NCBI GenBank assembly: GCA_003550325.1
Contig: QKWP01000027.1
Coordinates: 349,779 to 413,778, forward strand
Direction of reading: 5' to 3'
Length of the DNA stretch: 64,000 bases
DNA from: Gigaspora rosea
Taxonomy: Eukaryota; Glomeromycota; Glomeromycetes; Diversisporales; Gigasporaceae
Part shown: piece by piece, positions 24,287 through 34,265 of the stretch
Layout of the letters: each line of letters begins with the position of its first letter
Numbering within the stretch: position 1 is the first letter of the stretch
Translations under genes and position numbers: made by a program
The notes under the pieces: generated by a model
What the model saw: the letters and a program-made list of their open reading frames with translations, nothing else
Told to the model about the DNA's origin: nothing
Databases searched by the model: none

Positions 24287-24745
24287 AGGACCCTGAACAG
24301 TGTATATAGAGGTTACATTAGCTTTAATATAGACTTTTTAAAATGTTTATTCACTTTTTATTACTTTTTATTAGAACCAATTAACTATATTTTACATATA
24401 AACTTTAATATTTAATAAATTTTAGCCAATTGTCAAATATAAAAAATTTTTTTTAAAAAAAAACTTTTTTAAAAAATTTTTTTCAAAAAAAATATTTTAT
24501 TTAAAAATGTTTTAAATTTTTTCAAAAAAAGCTTTTTAAAAATTTTTTTTTATTTGGTTATCCAAATTTTAAATGTAATTTATTTAAAATTTATTAATTT
24601 TATTCACTTTTGATAATAACATTAAAAGCTTTTATTTACTTTTAAATATAACCTTTTAACTAATATCCACTTTTCAAATATATAAAAAAGTAATCTTTTT
24701 AGCCAAAATTTCAATGTAACCTCTATATATATTGTTTGGGGTCCT
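24287..24745. mobile_element. MITE with 8 bp target duplication
   Basis: 459 bp with inverted ends AGGACCCTGAACA / GTTTGGGGTCCT and the inner repeats TATAGAGGTTACATT. The direct repeat ATTAATAT is on both flanks (24279-24286 and 24746-24753). The interior is oligo-A/oligo-T rich and partly self-complementary. Non-coding. Confidence 0.7.
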
Positions 24746-24753
24746 ATTAATAT

Positions 24754-26529
24754 ATATTAAATTTTTTGAACAATTAGTTTTTGTGCAGTTTCTGTATAGT
24801 TATTATAAATTTCATGCTTATCTGTATACAATTTTATATTTATGCATGCATTTCTGTATGTTGAGTTTTCATAAAGTAGATATTTTTTAAAATAGGTCAT
24901 CTAAAGCCTGGCATCTTACAAAATTACCTAATATATAACCTGGATTAGTCTAAACAAAAACAAAACAAGATAGCAAAGACAAAAACATAAAATATATACA
25001 AAATAGCTATTTAAATCAGTTTTGGTTAACTAAGTAAAAGTGTTAAAAATATGATTTTACTATATACTAGGAAAATGGAAACTATTTAAAGTCCAAAGTA
25101 CAAATGTAAAATGCCATATTTGATCTAGCCAATAATAATCAGGTTTATTGTTTTAATTGTTTTTTTAAATTACACCTGATCTAGCCAATCAGGATTCAGA
25201 ATTTGTTAACACACAGACATTAGAATCACTATTGCTCTGTCTATAATGTCCTTCCATCAGCAAAAAAATTATACGTAAACTTCTGCAAGTTTTTATACGA
25301 GTGTATACTTGCGAAAATCTTATGATTTGTTCGGAGTATTATGTAGGGGTAATAATTACGTAAGATTACGCTATAGTACATTTTGAATTATATATACGTA
25401 ATCTTACGTAAGTTATTGCCGCAATATTTCAAAAATCTTATGATACATTGCGAAATTTTACAAAATAGATCAAATAAAAAAAATGCCCCTTTGGGGGTTT
25501 GCAGGATCACAGGAGTAATATTTTCACGTATTTTGTGATGCTTTCGCATTGTTTTGCAATATTTTGCAAATTTTCGCAAATTTTCAAAATTTTTTAAAAA
25601 ATAAATAAACGATATACCCAACCCCTATAACCCTAATTCTAAAAATTAAAAATTAAAAAATCAGAATAATCAGTTAATTTCATAAAATGCCATGCTTTAG
25701 ATGTCTTCTATTTTAAACAGATAATCTGTATAACCATTGTACCAAATTTGTACTATACCAATCACTATTCTCCTATATTTTCCAGAGCTTTAGTTCTGTA
25801 GCTCACAAAATATTTGTAGTAATACAACTCATATAGAGTCCCAAAATTTCTAGTCATAATATGTTGAAATGCATTGAAATCATAGTTAGCTAGATTGAAA
25901 TTGATTAATTTTGCTCAAAATCAAAAAATTTTACTAATAAAATTATATCTATTTATTAAGTAAAAAATGCTCAGTTAATAATTTTGTCTATAAAATCTAC
26001 TAACAACTAGGGCTAAATACTGATCTAGATCCAATGCATTCAACCCAAAAATTTGGAGATAGCTCTGTAATTGTACAAATACAACTTATTCAGAGAGTTC
26101 ACAAAATTTTAAATTAAAATATATCAGAGTATATAGAAATCATAGTTGGCTAGATTGGAATTGATCAATTTTGTCCCAAAATCATAAAAAAATTTACTAA
26201 TGAATCATATCTATTCATTAAATAAAAATGCCTAGCTAAAAATTTTGCTATAAAACCTGCTAACAACTAGGACTAAATTCTGATCTAAATCTGATGCATC
26301 CAACCCAGAAATTTGAGGACAGTCCTGTAAAAATTATGCAAATACAGCAATATATGCAACTAATATATTTGTGTACCAATTTTTATAGAGCTATGTCCAA
26401 ATTTCCAGGTTAGATGCATCAAATCTAGATTGGTGTTTAGCTTTAGTTGTTAGCAGGTTCTATAAAAATTATTAGCTGTACATTTTTTATTTAATGAATA
26501 GATATAGTTTATTTAAAATTTTTATAATA
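24754..26529. other. AT-rich region with short dispersed repeats, no gene supported
   Basis: 25165-25260 is a copy of the 'gttaca/ttacacctgatctagccaat' repeat also seen at 7683 and 8459, followed by the same 'attgctc.gtctgtaatgtcctt' block as at 8520. 25340-25410 holds an inverted 'acgtaagattacg' pair. 25850-26300 contains two diverged direct copies of a roughly 230 bp block ('gaaatcatagtt.gctagattg.aattgat'). No coding exon was found. Confidence 0.4.
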
Positions 26530-27963
26530 GTGTGTGGTGATATAGTTTTGTTGTCATCCCAAGCTCATGTAATTAGAAAGGTTCCAAGTTCGAATCCCAC
26601 TGATACCATTAATATTACAATATCTGCATTATAGTGTAATTCATAACTCTGTCATAGTTGGGTTATAGAATCTGTAACTTGCATTACACCAAAATTGGAA
26701 GCTAGTATAATGCTAGTGCAAGAAATCCTAGGGATGCTATAGGGGCAGAAATGAGTTTGGCAAGCCTTAAGTGAAAAGTAGCCAGTTTTTGATAGTATCT
26801 AAACTGGAACTAAACAGACAAATAAGGATAGAAATCGGTTAAAAATTTTTAGTCGATTAGTCAGTCAACTAAAACTGTTAGTCGTCGACTGACTAAAAAT
26901 CGACTAACCGATTAATCGACTAATCGATTAGTTGACTAATTGACTAATCAATTAGTCGACTAATCGAATAGTCAACTAATCGACTAGTTGGTTAGTTGAT
27001 TAGTTGATTAATCAACTAATCGACTAGTCGATTAGTTGATTAGTCGATTAATCGATTAGTTGATTAATTCGCTAGTCAATAAATCTACAAAAAAAATAAA
27101 CTAATTGACTAATCGACTAATTGATTAATCAACTAATCAATTAGTCAACTAATTGACTAGTCGATTAGTCAACTAATCGACTAATCGACTAGTTGACTAA
27201 TCAACTAATCGACTAATCGACTAATCGACTAATTGACTAGTCAATTAATCAACTAATCAATTAATCGATCGACTGACTATAAAAAAATTTAGTCGATTAG
27301 TCGACTAATCGTCAACTAATCGACTAATGACTATATGATTCCTATCCTTACAGACAAGAGCCTTTATAGCAAAAGAAAGCACACCAACCTGGCTGCTAGA
27401 ATCACACTAGAGGAAAAAAGCATGCATTACAAAAGCATAAACCAAGGAAAGGGAGACCATAAGGCACCTAAAGTCTGGCTGACCAATTCTTTCAGGCTAA
27501 CTAGATTGATAGCTTGGAAAAGACTGTAGTTGGTAAACATTACAAAGACAAAAGCAGGCAATAGTAGTGGTTCAAGATAATTCCTACTGCAAGTATAAGC
27601 CTTGGTGAATGTGCCCTTGCTGAAGTGCAGGTGAATACCTGGGAAAACAGGTATAACTCTACCAAGTCTCCTATTAAGAATAACAAGATTGGGATTACCT
27701 GGCTGGGTCCTAAAGACAATAGATAAGCATTTGGAACTGGCTAACTGACTTATATATTGGGTCTACTTCAGTGATACAGGATGGGTTGACAGGAGGGACA
27801 GGGATCAGAGAGTTTAAATAGGCCATTCCCGTAGTTAGGTTGCAGGTATGGTAGCTAGTGTGGAACCTTAGGGCAGACCACTTAAATTAGACATCAAAAG
27901 CGTACATGTGGCTAGTTGTATCCTCATCTATGTAACAAATGCTGGTGAACCCCCATGTGGGTT
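26530..27963 (+). mobile_element. Long tRNA-headed retroposon, plus copy, interrupted by a hAT-like element
   Basis: The head at 26532-26604 reads GTGTGGTGATATAG..., with GTTGTCATCCCAAG and the B-box AGTTCGAATCC; the ends of this head pair weakly like an acceptor stem. The tail (27780-27945: GAGTTTAAATAGGCCATTCC, TAGTGTGGAACCTT, ACTTAAATTAGACA, GTGGCTAGTTGTA) is clearly homologous to the 3' part of the minus-strand copy at 20838-21864. The copy was later split by the element at 26823-27350. The 3' border and target duplication were not resolved. Confidence 0.55.
26823..27350. mobile_element. hAT-like element filled with a GTCGAC/ATTAGTC palindromic array
   Basis: 528 bp with ends TAAGGATAG and CTATCCTTA, flanked by cagacaaa (26815-26822) and cagacaag (27351-27358), an 8 bp duplication with one change. 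Almost all of the interior is a degenerate array of the 10 bp palindromic motif GACTAATCGA / TCGATTAGTC in both orientations. Non-coding. Confidence 0.75.
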
Positions 27964-28160
27964 ACCAACGGCCCTAATATCTTGAATAAAAGGTCCTAAG
28001 TCCCAAGACGGGCACTTTGAAATTAAAAAAAATTTTTTCATGATCTTCGGGACAAAATTGATAGCTTCCGATCCAGCCGGCCAACATTCCGATGCGCTCC
28101 GACGTGTCCGACCCGGAATTTTTGGACCCCCTATATGAGTTTTTGTGTACCAATGATCTG
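27925..28160 (-). repeat. GC-richer repeat whose minus frames look protein-like
   Basis: Two overlapping minus frames (27928-28176 and 27974-28240) run through a GC-rich block with GTCGGACACGTCGGAGC and GGCCGGCTGGATCGG. From memory, such translations recur in many predicted glomeromycete proteins, so this is more likely a high-copy repeat than a gene. It overlaps the tail of the preceding retroposon. Confidence 0.4.
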
Positions 28161-28249
28161 TGCTCCGGACATTCAATGCTACGCATTAACCTAGCAGCTA
28201 GTTCATACGTACGTACGTACATGTACCATTTGAATTGCATTCATTTTTC

Positions 28250-29870
28250 TTTATACCAGTGTAAATTTCTGTTTTGTTAACGTTTTCAATGATCTGGATT
28301 CGCATAAAAAAAAAAAGTCAAGCTTGTCGTAGTTAAGCATAAAAAAAAACAAAACAGGCTTGTCGCTAATTATACACAAAAACTTCACAATTGTCACACA
28401 TTAGTGAATTTGTTAATATAGAAAATTATAATAAATTATGACAACTTATTGCACTATATCTGCACCTCTAGGTCTGACAGTTCAATTTAAACACTCGTTT
28501 TAAATCTCATATAAAACCGTTCCTGGTTTCGCATTGCGCAACTACTTATTTATTTAAAACTACTCTTACAAGCTGAGTGATAAGTTCTATTAAAAAAAGA
28601 GTAAATTTGAATCTTAAAACTTTTTGATTTACTAAATTATTGCGCTTTTCAAATGCATCACACCGGGAATCATAAATCTAGGGGGAAAAATGGCATACAA
28701 TTGGCTAAAAATTATTACTTATCAATCACAGATACGCATTTTTTTTCTAGATTTCTGATTTCTGATTTCTGGAGTGATGTATGTAACCATTTATCTTAGT
28801 AATATGAAAACGCAGTAAATAAAAACATCAAATTATCGTTATCAATAATTGATAAGGTCTTGTATAATAATTATTACACCGCTTGCTATATCAAGGCCCG
28901 TATTGCAATTATCTAGTTAAATAAATTACACTGAAAATTTACCTGCGATAATACTAATCTAAATCTGCACCACTATAAACGACATTATCACACTACTAAG
29001 CAACATTGCAATTTTAAAATAAAAGTTTGTGACTTTCCAATCTTTTAAATAAAATTTTGTCATTAACAGTTTACACATCAACCAACCCAATATCTACTAA
29101 TAAGTCTTGATTTGTTAATAAATCAAGTAATAAACTTCATAGGACAAACAATGAGAATATTGCTATTAAAGGTAATGGGCAATAAACACCGAACATGAAT
29201 AAATAAAAGAAATTCAAAAAAAGTTCATATTATGAAATTGAAGAGGAACGGGAAAATACTGAAAAGTTTAAAATGAAAAAAAACTTTATAGTACTAAATA
29301 TAGCGATGTCATTGATTACCCAATTTTTATGTGTAATTTTAATTTATATTGAACTGGAACATCTTGTTAAAATTACATTTCGCATAATAATATCGGGCAT
29401 TGTTAGGATTTTATCTCTTTTAAAGTCATCTACGAAAGGTTAAAATCAAATGAGTATACATCAAATAATTGACTAAGGCTGCAAAAGTTAGTGTGTAATA
29501 CGATACTTTTTGACCTAGAATAAACCTATTTTCGTTCTATTTTATCTGAATTACATAAATTCATGTCTAAATGTATTCATATTTTAGCTATTGCTCAGCT
29601 CAACACTTCAAGAACATGAGCACGACAAGAATATATGCGATGTAACCATTTTGTCATACAATCTTTTTCATTGGTAAAAAAAAAGGCCAATTTAGCAAAT
29701 ATGCGTTTCACAAATTTAAGTGCTTGTTAAAAAGTAAATGTGTTACTATAAATTGTGTTAATATTGATAATAAATAAGCATCTAATAATTTTTCGTGCAG
29801 TATATACTCATTTTTATTCAAAACATTTTCCTTAGTGAAGAAAAAAAATAAAAAAAAACTAAATACTTTT
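28250..29870. other. Upstream region of the hydrolase gene, nothing else recognised
   Basis: An (ACGT)n microsatellite lies at 28208-28224, just before this stretch. The rest is AT-rich without supported exons, inverted-repeat elements or RNA genes. Confidence 0.4.
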
Positions 29871-29875
29871 GTACA

Positions 29876-30653
29876 ATGTCTGAAAGTCGCTTCTTTGAAC
29901 AACCAGATGGATCAAAAATTGCATACAAGATTCTCAAGTCTGAAAATATTGAAAACGATATTCCCCTTGTATTAATCATAGGATTGTAAATATTACCATT
30001 TTATAAAGTTTTTTTTATTTTTATTCATAATTATAACCCGTAAACTTATGTTAAATTAAGTGGTGGTACTAAAGAACACTTTATGGGCTTTGATGAAGGT
30101 TAGTTAACTATTATTATTACTATTGTTTTATTTAAATAACACAATTTAAATTATTTTTTAATCATTAGAATTGGCAAAAACCCAAGAAGGTTCGTTTATT
30201 GCCAAAATGTATTAATTGGCCATATTTTTAATTAATCGTTAATAATTAATGTGCTACTATTCATTGAAATCGAAAACCATAAAATGCTGTAAGGTATCAT
30301 AACGGTTTTGCAAAATTTTGTGAAATTTGTAGACCAAAAAAAGAAATTGCTTGATTGTTAGTAGGGCTCCAACAACTGACCCGAATAACCGGGCACCCGA
30401 TTACTCGACCCGAAAAATTACCAACCGGGTTTTTAACGAACCGGTTTAATATGATAGACGGGTCACCCGTTAATAAACAGGTCACCCGATCATCAATATT
30501 CACTGATATATCTCATATGTGTAAGTTTTGCTATACACGTCACTCTGGTAATACCGAAATCTGGATATAACATAGTAAAATTTTTCTATACCGATATTTT
30601 TTTTAAAAAATTTAACATAAAATGTCGGTATAACTCACTGTATCGACATTTTG

Positions 30654-30689
<36 letters not shown>

Positions 30690-32486
30690 AATGACTCAAA
30701 AATGTCGATATAACCAGAATGACTTGTATAAAGTTTTGGCAGCTCTAGATTTGAACTGAGTTCGATACTCGAGTAATCGGATATCCGGGTAACCCGTTTT
30801 AATCAGGTACCCGGTTTTAGTTTCGGGTACCCGGTTGGAAAAAATGGTTTATTGTACGGGTCTTATGTGACAACCCGTGCTTTTTACGTTTGGTTATTGC
30901 ACGGGATTGTTACGTCAGACACCGTGCAATAAGATAGTTATTATATGGGTATGTGGAATAACCCGTTACACACACAGGTTCATATTTAAATCCCGTGCCT
31001 TCGGCACGGAATATGAACCCGTGTGTAACTGGGTTATTCACTACAACCCATACAATAACTATAATTTACCCGACGGGTCACGTGTAGAGATTTTTAAACC
31101 GGGTTGGAACCCTAATTGTTAATGATTTCCGATTTCTTAAATTACTCCGATAATTTCAGATTAGAGTAGTTTTAAATCGGAAATCACTAACAATCGAATT
31201 GAGCAATTTCTTAGAGTCTACTTTTTTTTTTTTTAATCTACAAATTTCACAAACCGCAATAAATCAGACATGATTAACGTCCATACGTATAATACAGCTA
31301 TGCACAGCTATACACAAAAGCAACATCCATTTCTCTATATGTTACCTAGAGAAAATTAAGCGTAATTTTTGCTGATGGATGTACGTGCCAGTAACAAGAT
31401 TTCGGTTATCCTATTAAGTGCTATCACATGATAAGAACCGCCTTAACATATTAATTATGTGAATAAATGCTCAAATCACCGTAAAACTTTTATTAGTAAT
31501 TATATTTGATAATCGTGGAATTGGTGAATCAACTGTTGCCTCTTATTACGACCCTATCACGATGGAACTAATGGCAAAGGATACAATTGAATTAATTAAA
31601 CATCTTGGCATTAAAAAATTTAATTTATTTGGAGGATCCGTGGGTGGTAATATTCAAATTTGAAATATCTTTTAATGTATTCTTTCAATTATTTTTACAT
31701 TTTATATTTAAAAAAATTTTTTTTATAGCTATGATTGCTCTATGTGTTGCCTTGAACGTTCCATCAGATTTGAAGTTAGAGAAATTAATTATTAGTGCTG
31801 GGTATATAAATTTATCAGATTAGAGTTTTATAATCCATACTTAAATTAACTTTATTATTTTTTTTTTATTGAAGTTCTGCTCAGGCCAGCGCAGGTTCAA
31901 AAACGTATCAAGAACTTGAACAATTATGTAAATCGACAGAATTTACTCTTCCTAAGACTATTCAAGGACAAAAAGACATGCTTCTTTATTCTTCAAAAGA
32001 TTTGGCAAGATACTTTCTTGAACATCCTGATGAGATTGATAAACTCGATAAATTTGCAGAGATCATAGTTAAAACTAATAATAAAAGACCATTTGAAATT
32101 TTCAGTATGTATACATATATATTTTGTTCATATGAAAGTTTTAACTAATTTTACTGTATATTGTTTATAGAACTTCAATGGGAGGCGATCAAACATTTTA
32201 ATATTGTTTCAAAGCTAAATACAATTAAAGTTCCAACTTTGATAATTCATGGTGAGGATGATGAAGTAGTTCCCATTCAGGAGGGTGAATTAATTGATCG
32301 CGAAATTCCTAATACGCAGTTTTATAGAATTCCTAATGTTGGTCATTGGTAAATATAATTTTGAAACTTTTTTTTTTGCTAAAAAAAACTATTAAATTTA
32401 ATTTTTCTAATTTTGTTAAAAATTTTAGCATTTATGAATTGGCACCTGAATCCACCAATATCATTACTGAATTTTTAAATAATTAA
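29876..32486 (+). CDS. Alpha/beta hydrolase fold protein (8 exons)
   Basis: A 285-residue alpha/beta hydrolase rebuilt from exons 29876-29985, 30061-30098, 30169-30189, 31497-31646, 31729-31801, 31875-32104, 32171-32348 and 32429-32486; all phases agree. Motifs in order: the first strand with LVLIIGFGGT (oxyanion loop), FDNRGIGES (60-68), the nucleophile elbow GGSVG with Ser104, the acid-strand motif IIHGEDDEVVP (Asp238), and NVGHC with the catalytic His266. Length and triad spacing are normal for a cytosolic esterase/lipase-like enzyme of the small-molecule hydrolase type. No signal peptide is seen, and the substrate cannot be told from sequence. Intron 3 (30190-31496) is greatly enlarged by nested transposons, while the other introns are about 55-95 bp. 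The start ATG follows an A-rich leader and is the first in frame. Confidence 0.92.
30362..31114. mobile_element. hAT-like element, ends TAGGGCTCCAAC / GTTGGAACCCTA
   Basis: 753 bp flanked by attgttag (30354-30361) and attgttaa (31115-31122), an 8 bp duplication with one change. Subterminal regions are full of ACCCG and CGGGT motifs in both orientations, and a central GCACGG inverted pair lies near 30900-31010. It contains a TA-flanked MITE. Open frames at 30355-30570 and 30877-31122 are fortuitous. Confidence 0.7.
30534..30728. mobile_element. Tc1/mariner-like MITE nested in the hAT-like element
   Basis: The ends TACACGTCACTCTGG and CCAGAATGACTTGTA are inverted, and TA lies on each side. Inner repeats 'taccgatatttt' / 'aaaatgtcgatataacc' and a 29 bp T-run (30658-30686) fill it. 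It belongs to the same group as 48782-48941 and 49778-49940. Confidence 0.6.
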
Positions 32487-33511
32487 AAAATGTAATAATA
32501 ACTGGAGACGAGTTAAGTTGCAGAGAGTAAAGAGTTATATAAATAAGATAAGATGAATCAAGAACATTAATAATAAATATTGATCGTTCTTTCAAATTAC
32601 TGTGATCATCGAATTTCGATATTCAAGGCTATTTTTAAATTTACAGGCCGTAGAATTCGAAAGTGGGTTTAAGCATTGAAATTAATTATGTCATTATTGA
32701 AAAATCTTTATAATTTATTAGAATTTAAAATATACAAATAAAATTGGATAGTCTTTTAAAATTTACATAATTTTCTTATGGATTAGTGATGCTACCGAAA
32801 TGGATTTTTGAAAAAGCCTATTTCGTCTTCATTAGAGCAAATTGAAATTTTTTTTATAAAAAAGAGAAAATAAAATTTTTATATTTACATTCCTTATAAT
32901 TTTATCTATCAAAAAAAAAGTATCAAAAAATTTCGTCTTTGAAGTAAAACAATTTCGTCTTCAAATTTTAATTTCGATTTAAAACTAGAAATAATTTGTT
33001 CACATGCGCAGACAGGATATTTACAACACTGAATCTAACTCTGGCTTCACTAACATGATGAAATGAGCAGACCTTTTAATAATAATCCCTCCGTAAAAAG
33101 AAAAATTTAAATGAATATATGAATATATAGAAAAAAAAAGCTCAATGTGATACTTAATACGATATGGAAAATACAGTAGTAATCTTCGAAAGATTTCTTT
33201 TGTTGAACTTGGCTGTTTGACAAAAAAAAATAAAAATTCAAGTAAGTGTAACATTATATGAAAATCATTATAAATGACTTTGTTTTTTTTTTTTATTTTG
33301 AGCCTGAATGACAAAATTTTTAAATACAGCAAATGAATTAAGATATATAGATATATGTATAACAATAAAACGGAGTAACTACCGGAATGGTAAAGTATTT
33401 AATGACAATGTAATTTTAATAAAATTATACAAATGTTTAATAAATTTGTGAAAAATAATTTTCGAAAATCGGATTAAATATCTATGAATACGTATGTATT
33501 CATTTTTTAAT
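32487..33511. other. Intergenic region between converging genes
   Basis: 3' flanks of the hydrolase (plus) and the Zn2Cys6 gene (minus). Minus frames at 33021-33365 and 33379-33579 are AT-driven (Ile/Leu/Tyr/Phe rich) with no domain and are not called. No transposon ends were seen. Confidence 0.45.
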
Positions 33512-34265
33512 TCAACCTTCAAACCAGTAAATTTCATTTTGATTATAGTTAATACAATAATACCATTGAGAATTCTCATTTATTTGTTCATTCTCACAAG
33601 ATTCATACGAGCCTAACAAAATCAAAATCAAAAAATCAACTTTTATAATGAACATAAAATAAAAATAATTATTGTAAAACAAACCGGAAACATCTCCGCA
33701 AACTTGTACAAAACTATGGAATGGAAAGTTAATTCCATAAATCTCATTTTGGTTCACGAAACCATTCCAGTAAACTTCCTGCTCTAGGTCACTATAAAGC
33801 TGCGGTAAACTGCTATATGGACTTTGACTGGCATCGTATGTGAATATATCATCATATATAATGTCATTTCCGTAACCTTTATATAATTATAAAAAGAAAA
33901 TAAGATAGATGTTAGAATGTTTAAATGGTTATTTAATAAAATAAAATTATAAATTTATAATTACCGTCTATACCGTTATAAATTTCATTTTTATAAATAT
34001 CGTTTACAAAAGAGGGGAATGAGATATTTCCCATCTGGAAATCGTCAAAGTCTTGCGGCTCAACGTCGCTGAGGCAATTAGCACAAATACAATCTTTATT
34101 TTTGTTAAGGCATCTAGGGCAAACGGAAAAAATGCAGGTTTGATTTTTTTTAATGCATTCACTACAATCTCTCTGGCTTGGTGTCCCATCACATCTACGT
34201 TTTGACTTCTTACATCCCGAACATGCATAACGAGTGCGAGACCTTGCCCACTTTTGGTCAGACAT
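33512..34265 (-). CDS. Short Zn2Cys6 fungal-type DNA-binding protein (3 exons)
   Basis: A 197-residue protein from exons 34265-33965, 33876-33685 and 33612-33512, phases consistent. Residues 15-44 form a classic C6 binuclear zinc cluster: C15-x2-C18-x6-C25-x8-C34-x2-C37-x6-C44, with the basic KKSKRR stretch between C18 and C25 that contacts DNA in this family. A second Cys group follows at once (C49, C52, C58, C60, C63). The rest is acidic and rich in Asn, Tyr, Phe and Gln, resembling an activation tail. There is no fungal-specific transcription factor middle domain, so it is far shorter than typical family members. Intron 2 (33684-33613) is 72 nt with no in-frame stop, so a retained form would add 24 hydrophobic residues. 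Probably nuclear; targets unknown. Confidence 0.85.

Larger units (their letters stand above)
30300..31260. mobile_element. Outer inverted-repeat element in hydrolase intron 3
   Basis: The ends carry inverted copies of TTGTGAAATTTGTAGA followed by an AAGAAATTGCT block. It encloses the hAT-like element at 30362-31114 and the mariner-like MITE at 30534-30728. Exact ends and target duplication are uncertain because the left end has a small insertion. Confidence 0.5.

Noticed and set aside
26532-26604. Possible tRNA gene
   Set aside because: B-box is good but the acceptor stem pairs poorly, no proper anticodon arm can be drawn, and it heads a repeat; better read as a SINE head.
28196-28230. (ACGT)n runs here, at 37409 and 60420 as a shared regulatory site
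   Set aside because: Simple microsatellites; positions relative to genes are inconsistent.
33021-33365. 114-codon minus frame downstream of the hydrolase gene
   Set aside because: Strongly biased to Leu, Ile, Tyr, Phe and Lys as expected from AT-rich noise; no splice partner or motif.
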